Source: Perilla frutescens
Taxonomy: Eukaryota > Streptophyta > Magnoliopsida > Lamiales > Lamiaceae
Length of the DNA: 64,000 nucleotides
NCBI GenBank assembly: GCA_026008535.1
Contig: BRKX01000006.1
Location: 44,938,664 to 45,002,663, forward strand
Reading direction: 5' to 3'
Position 1 is the stretch's first letter; every line of letters begins with the position of its first letter. Below, one piece after another: positions 1-11,799 of this stretch. The translations under genes and the position numbers were made by a program. The notes beneath the pieces were generated by a model. The model searched no databases, was not told the origin of the DNA, and worked only from the letters and a program-made list of their open reading frames with translations.

Positions 1-1095
1 ATCGATGAACTATTAATCATGACTTTTCTAACTTAATCGAGGCCTTATTTTTAATTTACTAAAGATATAATTTAAATTACAATTAATTGAGGCATAGTTT
101 AAAATTAATCTAAGCTATTATAATTAATCAAGGCATTTTTAATTTAATCGAGGCCAAATTTAAATTTAATCAAGACTTGTTTTAGAAATATTCATGGCTT
201 TGGTATAATCGATGCTAACTTTTAATCGTGACTATTTGAACTATAATCGATGCTAATAGAATTTTTAATCGATGCTATTCTAACTTAAATTTAATAATCG
301 ATGCTATTAGTTAAAATTACATCTAACTATTCTAACTATCAATGCTATTAGTTAGAATAACATCTAACTATCTAACTATTCTAACTATCGATGTTATTAG
401 CTCGATTATTAGTTAATAATCGATTCTATTGTTAGAATAGCATCTAACTATTTTAACTTAATAATCGAGGCTATTCCAACTTAATAATCGAGGCTTCCTC
501 GATTAGTTTTTTAAATTAATCGATTAGTTTTTTTAATCAATCGAGACTTCCTCGATTAGTTTTTTTATAAATTAATCGAGGCTTGCCTCGATTAGTTTTT
601 TAAAAAAATGCCTCAATTAGTTTTTTTTTAAATTACCTCGATTAGTATTAAATTAATCGATTAATGATTTAAATGCTTTGAATAATTTATAAAATTGCCT
701 CCATTAATTTTAAAGATCATCGATTAATTTTAAAAATTGTCTCGATTATTTTTTACATAACCTTGATTAGTTTACAAAATTGCCTCGATTAAGATTAGCT
801 ATCCTCGATTAACAACAATCCACATTAGTTTATCTAACTAGCATCGATTAAATATCAAATAATCCACCATTAATTTCCTCGATTAATATCAAGCAATCCA
901 CCATTATTATCTAACTAGCATCTATTAATATCAAATAATCCACCATTAGTTTCCTCGATTACTTAACATGAATAGCATCAACTAATTAGTTTCATCGATT
1001 AACTAACATAATAGCATCAATTAACAGCGAATTCAAGAGTCATAATTAATATAAACATTCACAATTAACATAAAAAAATCCACGATTAATATAAT
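1..1095. repeat. degenerate foldback repeat (TAATCGAGGC / GCCTCGATTA)
   Basis: The left half (about 1-540) repeats variants of TAATCGAGGC and TAATCGATGCTA. The right half (about 540-1095) repeats the reverse complements GCCTCGATTA and TAGCATCGATTA. The centre (about 490-600) contains short perfect palindromes such as AATCGAGG next to CCTCGATT. The segment could therefore fold back over about 0.5 kb per arm, although the copies are divergent. No coding sequence is visible. It may be a foldback transposon or the subterminal repeat zone of a larger element starting before the window. Confidence 0.6.
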
Positions 1096-1114
1096 AGAGA
1101 GAGAGAGAGAGAGA
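1094..1114. repeat. GA microsatellite
   Basis: A run of about ten GA dinucleotides directly at the right edge of the foldback repeat. Confidence 0.85.
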
Positions 1115-1778
1115 TTGTGCTGGCGTGTGAGGTCTTTCACGGTTCTTTTTCCCTTCAAAAAAATGGCAGATAGTAATAGTGAGAGAGGGGATGAAGAAAA
1201 GATGGGGTTGTTGGCTTAATAAATTCAATTCAAACACTACTCATAAATATTCCGCGAATAAGCAGTTACAAATCAGCTTTGTGGAAGGCTTTTGCCAGAA
1301 AAAAAGTACAAAAATACAGATTTGGTGGGCTGTCACATAAATATTGTATAAAGTAAGTAGGATTGCCTAAATAACTACTAACTTTTAAATCCTGTTGATT
1401 TATCCCAATTCCCTAATTTTTGTGTCGAGAAAAAAAAATTACCCTTCATTAAATGTGCTTCAACACATTTCTCCAACACTAATCGAGTGATGAACTTCGA
1501 CATTTGATTTCTCACTCACCGAAAATTGATTTTGAGAAAAAAAAAATTCTGTGATTATCTACAACAAACGTAGATCAATTGTACACTATTTAATTCATCC
1601 AAAATTAAATATACTGGCCACTAAAAAATTGAATAAAATAAGTCATGATTCACTTTATTAAAATTAAATTTCCAACAATAGTTACTTCATTTTTTATTTT
1701 AAAAATGTGTTTTTCGATTCTAGATAGCCTAACACAATACCTACAAAACTTACAGTACAAAAAAAGTCCCACCATAAA
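1115..1778. other. gene-free AT-rich stretch
   Basis: AT-rich non-coding DNA. I see no splice-flanked exon, RNA gene or element terminus. The short open frame overlapping its left edge is mostly microsatellite and low-complexity sequence. Confidence 0.5.
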
Positions 1779-2734
1779 GGTCCCGTTTAGTTAACATGAA
1801 AATAAAGTCGTTTGGTAATATGGTTTCTAGAAATGTGATTCTGAGAAAAATAAATCCTAGCAGATTGTTTATCACGTGTTTGGAACATAACAAGAAAATT
1901 ATCCGGATTTTCATTTTATTATTTGATTCAAATAAAACAAGTAGGAAACGAAATACCTAAAATATCTCTTGTCATTTTTGTATCACCAATTATTTTTATA
2001 ATTTTTTAGATATGAATAATATAGTTTATATTTCTACGTACAAAATTAATTATAATATATATTTCTTGGAAGTAATTTGAAGGCAACATGTTATTTAAAT
2101 TTAAATTTAAATTAAATTATATGAGTACCAAAACAATAAATAATCCAGATGATTATTTCATTATTTTAGGTTAATACAGAAAAAATTATTGTTGATTCTA
2201 CGATCGAATTGTTCATTGTTCTGAGACTTCCATTCCCCTACCATCAATTTTAAAAAATGGTTGCGAGAATGATCAGATTTTAGTTTCAAACTCATCAATA
2301 AAAATAACTTTTTTTTTCAAAATTTTCAATTTTTTTTATTTTTCATATTTTAGTTTGATAATTATTAATCCAAAATTAATAATAATTCATACAAAATAAA
2401 ATAATGAAAAGCTAAAAATTTTCAAAATTATTTTTTTTCATAATTTTTGTTGAAAAATTAGTAATCCAAAATTTAACAATAATATATAAAAAATAAAATA
2501 TAATTGATGAAGAAATCTAAAAATGAAATGATTATGCACAAGATTCATAGAGTCAAGTAATAAGAATACCTACCTAGACAAGGTAATCAGAATTCAGAAA
2601 AGTTGCATCAGTTACTTTATTTTGAGAAATCTGATTACTTTCTCAAAATCCATTAAAATTGAATAAATATATAAATTTAAAAATCAGGAATCAGATTACC
2701 TTCGTAGACCAAATTCCATGCCAATCAAATGGGC
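1779..2734. mobile_element. possible degenerate hAT-like MITE
   Basis: The left end reads GGTCCCGTTTAGTTAACATG. The right end, reverse-complemented, begins GGCCCATTTGATTGGCATGG, followed on both sides by AATTTGG- or GTTTGG-like and CTGATT-like segments. The interior is very AT-rich with internal inverted segments and no coding capacity. The 8-bp flanks do not form a clear target duplication, so the family is a guess based on the terminal style. Confidence 0.35.
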
Positions 2735-3306
2735 CAAATGATTAAAAGATACCGTGTGAAATGAAACCAACTGGAAAAGAAAAGGGAAAAATAAACACAA
2801 TTAGAGAGAAAAAAAAAAAAGGCTTGGTAGCATCAAGTGAGGTGATTCCACTAACCCGAACACTGTTTATGTAAACATATATCCACTGTGAACAATATTA
2901 AATGTGACAACAAACTTAAAGTGACATGTTAACCACTTCATCAAAAGAAAAAAAAAACATCCTAACCTATTTAATTATATATGTTTTTTTTTGGAGTTCT
3001 TAAAATTAACTTTTTAATGAAAATCTTATCGCTCTCTAATTATTCTTAAAACATTATCAAATCAGTACAATCAAAAGCGTAATTCGTGTCTTGTTCAAAA
3101 AAAAAAAAGCGTAATTCGTGTCATGACTTAATTGACAGTTTTAGTTGAATAATCATGCATCCTATCCAGTCATATCTTGTTACTAGGGCTAATTAAAAAG
3201 TAGCTTATATAACAGAGCCCAACTATTCCATCCATAATCATATCTAATCTAATTATTAATATTAATGTATATTAATTATAACGCCCACACAAATCTAAGA
3301 TCGATA
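2735..3306. other. gene-free AT-rich stretch
   Basis: AT-rich DNA with several A/T homopolymers and a short direct repeat of AAAGCGTAATTCGTGTC near 3075 and 3106. No gene or element boundary was recognised. Confidence 0.5.
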
Positions 3307-3567
3307 CTCCCTCCATTTCACAATAAGTGTCGTTCTAACACTTTAATTTTATTTTATAAAAAATATTATTCTAAACAATCGAGGTAAAAATTTCACATTT
3401 TTCTCACATTTGCCCTTATTAATTTAATGCATTTAAACAATCATATTTAATTCGTTTAATGTATTCACATAAGAGTGTATAAGGTAATTTGATTATCTAA
3501 TTAATTAATATCTTTATTAATATGTGTGCATCCATCCAAAATGACACTTATTCAGAAACGAAGGGAG
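3307..3567. mobile_element. Stowaway-type MITE (Tc1/mariner), copy 1
   Basis: It begins CTCCCTCC and ends GGGAG, with TA on both sides (3305-3306 and 3568-3569), the Stowaway signature. The inverted repeats are about 28 bp; CTCCCTCCATTTCACAATAA is matched on the other strand by CTCCCTTCGTTTCTGAATAA, and both continue GTGTC. It is 261 bp, AT-rich and non-coding. The internal sequence matches the reverse complement of the element at 33848-34093, so the two belong to one subfamily. Confidence 0.92.
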
Positions 3568-3714
3568 TAGTATATTGTGGTTTGAGCATGCTATTGCACG
3601 CTCAATGGCAGAGTTTACTTAATGTGCATTTTCGTGCAGTGACTGCCCAATAAAAAAAAAGTATATATCGATATTCCATTTCTTTTCTTCATTTTATAGT
3701 CTTCAATAATTGAA

Positions 3715-6700
3715 ACTCTTCTTCAGAAAGAGGAAGTTATGTGGAAACAGAGATCTCAGATTAACTGGTTAACTGAAGGAGATAAGAATACATCACTCTT
3801 CCACCGCACGGCTAATGGCCGCCAGAAACGGAATCAAATTTCTAAGCTTCGGCTAGAGAATGACACTTTGATTAGTGAGGCGAAGGAAATTGAAAAAGAG
3901 TTTCGAAACTATTTTGTTGATCTTTTCACCCCAAGAGATAATATTAACATGACCGAGGCTTTGGATGCAGTGGATCCCGTGGTCACAACAGACATGAATT
4001 TCATGCTGAGGAAACCGTTCGCAAGGGAGGAGATTGACTTTGCACTTTCTCAGATGCACCCTCTCAAAGCTCCCGGACCAGACGGTATGTCTGCTCTCTT
4101 TTTTAAAAAAAACTTGGTCTTTCCTTCAGCACGAGCTTTGTGTGTGTCTCCTTAAAATTCTTAATGAGGGAGTGGACCCCTCTGTCCTAAATTCTACTTT
4201 GATCTGTCTTATTCCTAAACAAAATGATCCAGATCTTCCTAAGGATTTTAGACCTATTAGTCTCTGTAATGTGGTATATAAACTCGTCTCCAAAGTCATT
4301 GTTAATAGACTAAAGCGTGTGCTCCCTTCTATCATTGGTGATACCCAATCTGCTTTTGTGCCAGGGAGACTCATTACAGATAATGCTCTTCTCGCCTTTG
4401 AGATTTTTCACTTTACGAAATCGAATAAGGCTAAAAAAGGGTGCTTTGCCTTTAAGCTATACATGTCCAAAGCTTATGATAGAGTTGAATGGGTTTTTCT
4501 TCAAGGGGTTATGGAGAAGCTGGGGTTTGAGAATAATTTTGTTAATTTAATTATGAGATGTATGAGTTCTGTTTCTTTCTCTGTCTTGGTCAATGGAAGC
4601 GTTGGAGTTCCGTTTAAACTGGGAAGGGGACTTCGTCAAGGGGATCCCCTATCCCCGTTTCTTTTTCTTTTTTGTACAGAAGCTTTCTCTGCCCTGATTA
4701 GATGTGCAAAGACCGATAATATTCTGCATGGAACAAGACTGTGTAGACAGGCTCCCGCTGTGTCTCATCTCTTTTTTGCAAATGACAGTATTGTATTTGG
4801 AAGAGCGAATGAAGAGGAACTCTTGCATGTTAAACACATTCTCCAGATCTATGAAAGAGCTTCCGGCCAAATGGTTAACTTAGACAAATCTGAAATCACC
4901 TTTAGTGCAGGGGTGGAGGATGTCCGTGCTCAATACTTGGCCGAGAATCTTAGGGCTCGACGTGTGCAGAGGCACGGTATCTATTTGGGAATTCCATGTA
5001 TTGTGGGGAGATCTAAGAAGGAGGTGTTCAAGATGTTGGAAGATAGGGTGAGAAAGAAAATGAAAGACTGGAAAAAGAGATTTTTATCCAATGCCGGAAG
5101 GACAATTCTAATCAAATCGGTGGTGCAAGCTATTCCTAACTATCTGATGAGTGTCTTCCTTCTTCCCGATCAGGTTTGCAGAAGAATTAATGTTTTGACA
5201 TCAATTTTTTTGTGGGGACAGATGAATTAGGAGAGGAAAATTCATTGGTGTAGTTGGAACTCTGTTTGTCGGCCGAAGAACTGGGGAGGACTTGGTTTCA
5301 GGGATGTTGGACAATTTAATAAAGCCATGCTTGCTAAACAAGCTTGGCGACTGCTAAATGGAAAGGAGTCATTGCTTGGCCGAACCCTACAAGCCAGATA
5401 CTATCCTCGGATTTCTTTTCTCGAAGCCTTGGTTGCACATAATCCATCCTTTACTTGGAGAAGCATCTTGGCGGGGAAAGAAGTCCTTAAAGCAGTAATT
5501 ATTTGGAGAGTGGGGAATGGCCACGATATCAAAGTGTGGAATGATAAGTGGCTCCCGAATTGGTCAGGTGGTTATCTATATCCCAGCAATGATACGATTG
5601 ATAAGGAAATGACAGTGGCTGAGTTTCTTAGAGATAGCATTGGGGGATGGAATGAACCAAAAGTGTGACCTTTGTGCCTTCCTGAAGCAGCTAATAGGAT
5701 TCTTGCTATACCTCTTCCTCAACATAGGAGGGCTGATAGATATATTTGGCAGCATACCAAGAATATGATTTATTCGGTTCGTTCCAGATACTGGATTGCA
5801 TGTCAGCTACGCGATCATCGCCTTCAAGTACCGGCGTCGACTACGGGTGAGCTGCCTATCTGGAGATGGATTCACGGGCTACAGGTTCTACCAAAGATTA
5901 GACACTTTATGTGGAGGTGTGCTAAGGGGATCCTCCCTGTTGCAATGGAATTGAGAAAGAGGAATTGTGATTGTGAAACGATATGTCGGCGGTGTGGTAT
6001 GGAAGAGGAAACATTGGAGCATTGTTTCCGGGATTGTAGCTGGAGTTCCTTTTATTGGCATGCTTCTCCTCTCCGAATGGGGAAAGATCTATTGGCAGCT
6101 AATACATCTGTTAGAAGATGGTTTCAAAGAGTAGCCAAGATTGAAGAACCCTTTTACCATAGCCTTTTTGTTGTGCTCCTTTGGATTAATTGGAAGAAGA
6201 GGAATTTGGTTGTTTTCCAGCAAACTCAAACTCCACATACAGTTTGCTTTGAGGTGGCGCAGAAGATGCATAATGAATATATTGACAACCAGCAACATGC
6301 CTCTCTCCCAACTATGGATCCTCCGTCTGATACTTGGCAAAAACCAAAGGAGGGATTTTGGAAAGTCAATGTTGATGCTGCTGTCCAAGCAACTGAAGTG
6401 GGAATCGGCGTTGCTATTAGGGACTCTTCTGGTAAGTCTATTATTTCTCGATGTCGAAAGATCGAGGCTAGGCTTCTACCCGAGGAAGTTGAAAGTCTCG
6501 CTTGTTAGGAAGGCTTGATATTATCGACGGAGTTCGGAGGAAAGAAGATAGTTCTTGAGACAGATTGCCAAGTGGCTGTTCAAATGTTGTTGTCAGACAA
6601 GGAAGATTTGTCTTATAAGGGAGAGATATACAACTCTATCAGAATGGAAGCCATGCACTTTGAGAACGTGATTTATAGCTGGGCTCGGCCTATGGCAAAT

Positions 6701-6856
6701 TCCGTGGCTCATTCTTTAGCTCAACTTGCTCTTAGTAATTCAATGTTTTTTCAATTTACCGGTGACATTCCGACTAATTTGTTGTTAGACGTTCCCTCTG
6801 GTTAGCGGGTTTTCATTTAATTAAATCTCTTATTTTGACTCAAAAAAAAAAAAAAA
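3715..6856 (+). mobile_element. 5'-truncated L1-type LINE with poly(A) tail
   Basis: The similarity starts abruptly within the region between the endonuclease and reverse transcriptase domains, and the element ends with an A-run at about 6842-6856. This is the usual outcome of incomplete target-primed reverse transcription. The endonuclease domain and ORF1 are missing. The 3' UTR after the last stop is only about 40 bases. I could not find a convincing target-site duplication. Confidence 0.88.
3718..6805 (+). pseudogene. LINE ORF2 remnant: reverse transcriptase, zf-RVT, RNase H
   Basis: The domains read in order: linker (WKQRSQINWL, EGDKNT), reverse transcriptase with KAPGPDG, RPISLCNVVYK, FVPGR and LRQGDPLSPFLF, a zf-RVT segment (about 5740-6060, with the C-x2-C ICRRCG), and a plant-type RNase H (about 6355-6760, with WKVNVDAA and ETDCQ). 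A frameshift in an A-run near 4104-4112 moves the reading frame. After it, one frame carries in-frame stops at 5228-5230, 5666-5668 and 6506-6508. Two catalytic aspartates of the reverse transcriptase are also gone: the motif-A Asp is Tyr (4460-4462), and the first Asp of the FADD-type motif is Asn (4781-4783). The copy cannot make an active enzyme. Confidence 0.93.
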
Positions 6857-8177
6857 ATTGCAATCAAATTATGTGATACGGTTGATTTCTGACTCAATTT
6901 ATGGTGAATTTATTTGATTTGAAACTCGTACAATTTGGGTTGGGACCTAAAAAACAAGGGTTAGTCTTGCATACACTAGATGTATATAAATTTTATATCT
7001 GATGAAAAATGTATCACTTTTAATAATAAAATTAAAATATTGATCACTTCTAATACTGAAAAATATATCACATTAATTTTAATGGAAAATATTGCCATTT
7101 TTTTTTAAAAAGACGGTGACATTTTTTTATTAAAAAAAGTATCACTTCCAATACTGAAACGTATTACTTCTAATGCTAAAAAATATACATATGATACAAG
7201 ACTTATATACAATTGTTGTAGGTAAGTTAAGAATAGTTATATTCTCGTTCATGCACTAAATAGAAATTAACCACTCAATTAGATCAAATGTTATTTATTG
7301 TTAATCTGTTTTAGTAGTCCGAATGTGATCATATATAGTCAATATTTATTAATAAAAAATGAATTAAAAAATTATACATTATAATTATGAAATAATCAAC
7401 TATAATAATGAATAATTGGTTGAAAATTAAAAAATTAAATGCTAAAAAAATATTTATAAACCTTAGTTGGAATGCACCACAATTAACAATTGTAAAATTA
7501 AACTAATTAAAGTACAAAAAATTAAAATTGAGGAAAAAATTCAAGAAAAAAATCGTAATTTCAAAATGTAACCTAAAGTGTAACAAGAGCGAGCAATGTG
7601 AAATCTCGTATGTACCCGACATTAACTTCAATTTTTGGGATTATATGCATGATTTTCATCCTACTTGTACATGATACAGATTTTCCCCAAACATTACAGT
7701 TGATCGTAATTTTATTCTTCTTATAATTGTCAATTGTAAAAATAGAATCTATTAAATAAATGAATTCATATCTAAAGATTTATCTGATTTATATTTAGCC
7801 TCTTGAATCGTCGCTATAATAAAAAGTAAACAGGATTTTAAAGAACAGGAAAAATATTCGTGCCAAAATTTGTTTAACGAGTGAAGATCGACTTGGTTTA
7901 AAATTCATATTCAAACTTTTAATAATTCAACTAGCTAGGAGTTTGAAGTCACCAAGGATAATCACCAACTCTGTCTCATATATAGTTTTAGGCCCTTTCA
8001 ATTTTCACAAAAATTAAAAAAAAAAAAAACTCATTTAATATATTTTGTAATTAATACGTAATTAATATACTACAATTTTATTAGTTTGCCCTTATTTCCT
8101 ACTCAAATCACTTGCACATTTCTTATCAACTTTTTTTTTATTATTTTGAGGAAACGTTTCTTATTCACTATTAAATA
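6857..8177. other. gene-free AT-rich stretch with short dispersed repeats
   Basis: No gene was recognised. Variants of TATCACTTCTAATACTGAAA recur at about 7007, 7043, 7138 and 7163. The segment 7435-7560 resembles 10905-11010 (shared ATAAACC, TGTAAAATTAAACTAA and related stretches), which suggests an unclassified dispersed repeat flanking this locus. Confidence 0.45.
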
Positions 8178-8418
8178 CTCCCTCCTGTTTTTAATAGATG
8201 ATTTCCTAAGCTTTCGCACATATTTTAATAAATTATTTTTTTATCCATATTAACCTTGAAAAGTCAAGATAAATTAGTTGGATACATTTATAATTGAGGA
8301 TTTTGACCAAGTTAGTCATTATTAATTAGGGGTATAATTGATATAAATTTCCAAAACATCATCTATAAAATACATAATTCAAGTAGCCAAAACATCATCT
8401 ATTAAAAACAGGAGGGAG
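8178..8418. mobile_element. Stowaway-type MITE, copy 2 (different subfamily)
   Basis: It is flanked by TA (8176-8177, 8419-8420) and begins and ends with CTCCCTCC / GGAGGGAG. The inverted repeats are near-perfect for about 26 bp (CTCCCTCCTGTTTTTAATAG at each end). It is 241 bp, AT-rich and non-coding. Its interior differs from the copies at 3307 and 33848. Confidence 0.92.
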
Positions 8419-8718
8419 TATGACACTATGCGATTATATTTGTAAACTAAATTTTTGATACAATTCCAATATAGAAATTGAATTATAATTTTGGGATATT
8501 CATAAAAGAAATACCATGTACAACTATACTATTATGTGAAGAATTTATAAAATTTGTTTTAAGATTTTGTATAGATTTCTTTAAAAAAATGGTGTTAGAA
8601 CTGCAAATGATCATAAAAAAATACACAATTTTCAAGGTTTCAATGGAATTAGGGAAAATGGTGCGAGTACGACTATTTTTGCCGTACCCTATACGGAACT
8701 AAAATAATACTTAATTTG
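8419..8718. other. gene-free AT-rich stretch
   Basis: AT-rich sequence with short random open frames. Nothing recognisable. Confidence 0.45.
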
Positions 8719-8909
8719 TGTTTACTTGGATTGATACATAATTAAATTAATAGTACTAGTATATAGAAATTATATAATTAACTTAATCTACTGCACATTT
8801 TAATGAATTAAATAGTTTTGATTTTATCAAACATCATAATTCTTAAAATACTTAATCTTATGTATTGTATATCAATCCAATTTATCCAATCTACACCTAA
8901 AGTAAACGC
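8719..8909. mobile_element. small inverted-repeat MITE, family uncertain
   Basis: The left end has GTTTACTTGGATTGATACAT. The right end, read on the other strand, has GTTTACTTTAGG followed by TTGGATTGATATAC, so the ends are imperfect inverted repeats around an AT-rich core. A related end occurs at about 10185-10237. The superfamily cannot be fixed because the target duplication is not clear. Confidence 0.45.
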
Positions 8910-8917
8910 CAAACTAA

Positions 8918-9558
8918 AGGGGGTATATTCGTTTGGGATTTTGATGGATTTTGATAGACTTTTAAATGTCTATGGATTTATAAAATCCATAAACTCCACA
9001 TGGAGTCTCCCAACTCCACGCAGAGTCTGGCGGATTTCGTGCATGGATTTTGGACCGATTTTGAATGATGTCAATGGACTTCAAATCCTTCTTGTCAGCG
9101 CTCGATGGAACACAACGGTCGGTGGACCCGAAAAAAAATTGAACCCAACGACCGCTTGAATTGAGCGGTCGCTGGGAAGTCGAGTCGAGAGAACCCAGCG
9201 GCCGCTGGGAGGCTAGCCGAGAGAACCCACATGCTACTCCAGCGGCTGCTGGATGCCAGCGGTCGCTGGGGTGCCCGAGTTCGGATTCCAGCGGCCGCTA
9301 TCCTACACTGAGCGCGGGGTTTTTCAAATCCATCAAACTCTCGTGTCCAGGGATTGGATTTCATCCTTCACATTTTTAACGTGAAATCGAGTTGAAATCC
9401 AACGAAGTCAATGACTTTTTAAAGTCCATAGATTTTTGAATACCTCCAGATTTTAAAGGACTTTTAAAAGTCTGAGACTTTTAAAAGTCTGCATTGAATA
9501 CACCCGGATTTTTAAAGTCCATTAAAATCCATCAAAATCCCAAACGAATACACCCCCT
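8918..9558. mobile_element. PIF/Harbinger-like (Tourist-type) MITE with GC-rich core
   Basis: Long inverted repeats start AGGGGGTATATTCGTTTGGG on the left and AGGGGGTGTATTCGTTTGGG on the other strand at the right, both continuing ATTTTGATGGATTTT. The flanks are TAA (8915-8917) and TAA (9559-9561), which fits the 3-bp TWA duplication of Harbinger/Tourist elements. The core (about 9100-9320) is unusually GC-rich and contains repeated AGCGGCCGCTGG-like palindromes. Open frames crossing it look accidental; no transposase is present. Confidence 0.75.
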
Positions 9559-10433
9559 TAAATTGCCCTTCATTTGTATTCCAAAAAAAATAAACAAAAC
9601 AATAGATAATTAATAGCTTGCCTTGGCTTCAATAAAATTTTTTTTCAATTAGATGCTCTCGATATTACTAGAAGTAACACTTCTGATCCAAAACGATCAT
9701 CTTAATTTTTTTTTAAATATATATTTTGCCGTATAAATAAGGAATTGTTCGGCCTATTTAGTGAATGAACGATGATTAGAAGAGTGTAAGTTTAAGAAAA
9801 TAAAATAAGGAACAAATCTGAAATTATGAATTAAAACCACATCATCGAAAAATTATTACTCCACGTACTCTTCTATCTAGGGTAGCCAAAACAAACTATA
9901 TACATATACTAAAACTAAAAATTCGAAAGGTCACAATATCTCGAATTAACAAAAGTTGCAAAGAGCTACATGCTCGATTATATATCACAATACGAAACAC
10001 GATGAAAAGCAATCACCAATCCTTGCTGAACAACCATGTCAATGATCAATGCCCGCTGTCGAGGGTTGCCAAATGTATCGACATTTACTTTGGGGAATAG
10101 ACTAGCTATGATTGATAAAAATAATATAGACTAATCCACCACATACGTATGCATTGATGGATTGAACCATTTTAAAGAATGAGTCATTCAAATACTTAAT
10201 TTCATACATTGTCAATCCAATCTATCATCCAAAGTAAACCTCCCGTATGATAAAAATCGGACAACCTCACTTTATCACATTATTTGATAATTACATAAAT
10301 TCGGAAGCTCATATACTATTACATATAAGTAAAAAACCATCACACAGATATTGCGAAGTGCAAACCCCACATAAAAACCCTAACCTAATTTTACCACACC
10401 CACATACCCCACAAAATTTTTGGCAAATTTTGC
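9559..10433. other. gene-free stretch downstream of the SPIRAL1-like gene
   Basis: AT-rich. The part at 10185-10237 is a second copy of the MITE end seen at 8836-8909 (shared AAATACTTAAT, CAATCCAAT and AAAGTAAAC). No other gene is visible. Confidence 0.45.
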
Positions 10434-10439
10434 TTTATT
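10434..10439 (-). terminator. AATAAA poly(A) signal of the SPIRAL1-like gene
   Basis: AATAAA on the minus strand, about 60 bases after the stop codon at 10499-10501. Position and strand fit 3'-end formation of the upstream gene. Confidence 0.5.
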
Positions 10440-10498
10440 ACTTCCTAATTAATTAAGATACAAATTATTAATAATAGTTGATGCAAATTTGATCGATT

Positions 10499-11492
10499 TC
10501 AAGACTTATCTCCGAAAAGATAGCCTAGAGATGAGTCTCCCCCCGGAGCAGACTTAACCTTCGTCGAAGGACGACCCTGTCACAGTTTTAGATAAACAAA
10601 TTAATTAAAATCACTACAAATTCCAAAAAAAGTCGGGCCAAGTACCACATCTATTATGTAGAGTGTGTGTGATTTTAAATCAGTGATTCATAACTAATAG
10701 CCTTTTGAGTTCGGATAGAATCATTTGTTCCCAGCTGAATTTCTTCCTATATTCCTCTATCATATTTATTAGTTAATTAGTCATATTTTTTCTCCGGTTT
10801 TAATTTTTTGTGTTTTAGTTTAATTTTACAATTCTTAATAAATGTATGTAAATAAAATTATAAAAATGTCAACTATAATCATCAATTATTAGTTAAAATT
10901 GAAAAGTAATTAAAATATTAAAAACTTAATTATAAACCCTAATTGAGAATATTCAAATTTTATTAATAAGTGTAAAATTAAACTAAAACACAAGAAATTG
11001 GAACTCAAAAAAAAAATATTGGAAGAAAGACTAAATAAATTTGATAGGGGAATATATTATGAAATACGATTTCGGGAGATATATGATTTTATTCGTTTCG
11101 AGTTTAGTATGTTGGTTATAACTTATAAGTTGTGTGTGTATTCATACTAAAAAGGAAAGTTGACAAAGAAAATTGGTTAAGTTCAAATATTTGAAAGTAA
11201 TATATTTTAATTTGGTTTGAGAAGTAATCAATATTCTAGCTAGTTAATTACTTACAGTGATGAAGATTCCAGAGTTTTGGCCCTGAACACTGAGATAGTT
11301 GTTGGTTTTGGTTAGAGATGAGGGAGAGTTTTCCGGTGGCTTGTCGTCTCCCATATCTATACCATAAGGCGACAGATATGCCGTCGTCGGAGATGGAGGC
11401 GCCGCCTCGTTTTTCTGCTTAGTATCAGAACCAAAGAGATAGCCTAAGGAACTCTGCCCACCCCCAGCGCTTTCACCTCTTTTCATTTTCAA
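10499..11492 (-). CDS. SPIRAL1-like microtubule-associated protein (two exons)
   Basis: Exon 1 is 11492-11256 (79 codons) and ends at a GTAAGT donor. Exon 2 is 10576-10499 (25 codons plus stop) after a CAG acceptor. The 679-bp intron is phase 0, giving a 104-residue protein. The N-terminus has GGGQSSLGYLFGS and the C-terminus has RPSTKVKSAPGGDSSLGYLF, the duplicated GGGxSSLGYLFG signature of SPIRAL1/SP1L proteins. This plant family consists of small cortical-microtubule proteins needed for directional cell expansion. The middle is Pro/Ser-rich, with YLSPYGID and a QGQNSG block like SP1L5. The residue before RPSTK is Gly where the family usually has Asp; this Gly codon directly follows the splice site. 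ATG at 11492 or 11486 could start translation. Both exons are open, and a TATA box and poly(A) signal are present. Confidence 0.88.
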
Positions 11493-11540
11493 TTCTTAAA
11501 GATTTCTTCTTCTCAACTTGCCGTTTACAAAAGTATGAGG

Positions 11541-11550
11541 TTTATTTATA
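11541..11550 (-). promoter_or_regulatory. TATA box of the SPIRAL1-like gene
   Basis: TATAAATAAA on the minus strand, about 50 bases upstream of the first ATG. This would place the transcript start near 11515-11520 with a short leader. It is the best core-promoter candidate near the gene. Confidence 0.55.
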
Positions 11551-11799
11551 CTAAAAAAAATGTGATAATTATAAGTTATTTAATTTATCAACATTTTTCT
11601 GTGGTTTTTTTTATTTGTATTTCAACCTCTCAATTCATTTTATGTCTAACGACCATAAAGGTATTCGACTTAAAATATCGTATGCAATAGATATTCTTTG
11701 TTCTTTACATGCCACATATAAGTAGAGTGAAATTATAAAATTACCCTTGCCAACCAACCAAGCAAAAGTAATCTCAAATGTGCATGTTTTTATATAATT
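11551..11799. other. upstream region of the SPIRAL1-like gene
   Basis: About 250 bp of AT-rich sequence between the TATA box and the next transposon relic. It probably holds the proximal promoter. I recognise no specific operator. Confidence 0.4.

Noticed and set aside
6840..6925. Target-site duplication of the LINE
   Set aside because: The only shared word (TGAAACTC) is not adjacent to the poly(A) tail and is probably chance.
8818..9379. Overlapping open frames on both strands
   Set aside because: They coincide with the GC-rich core and arms of the Harbinger-like MITE and match no protein family I know.
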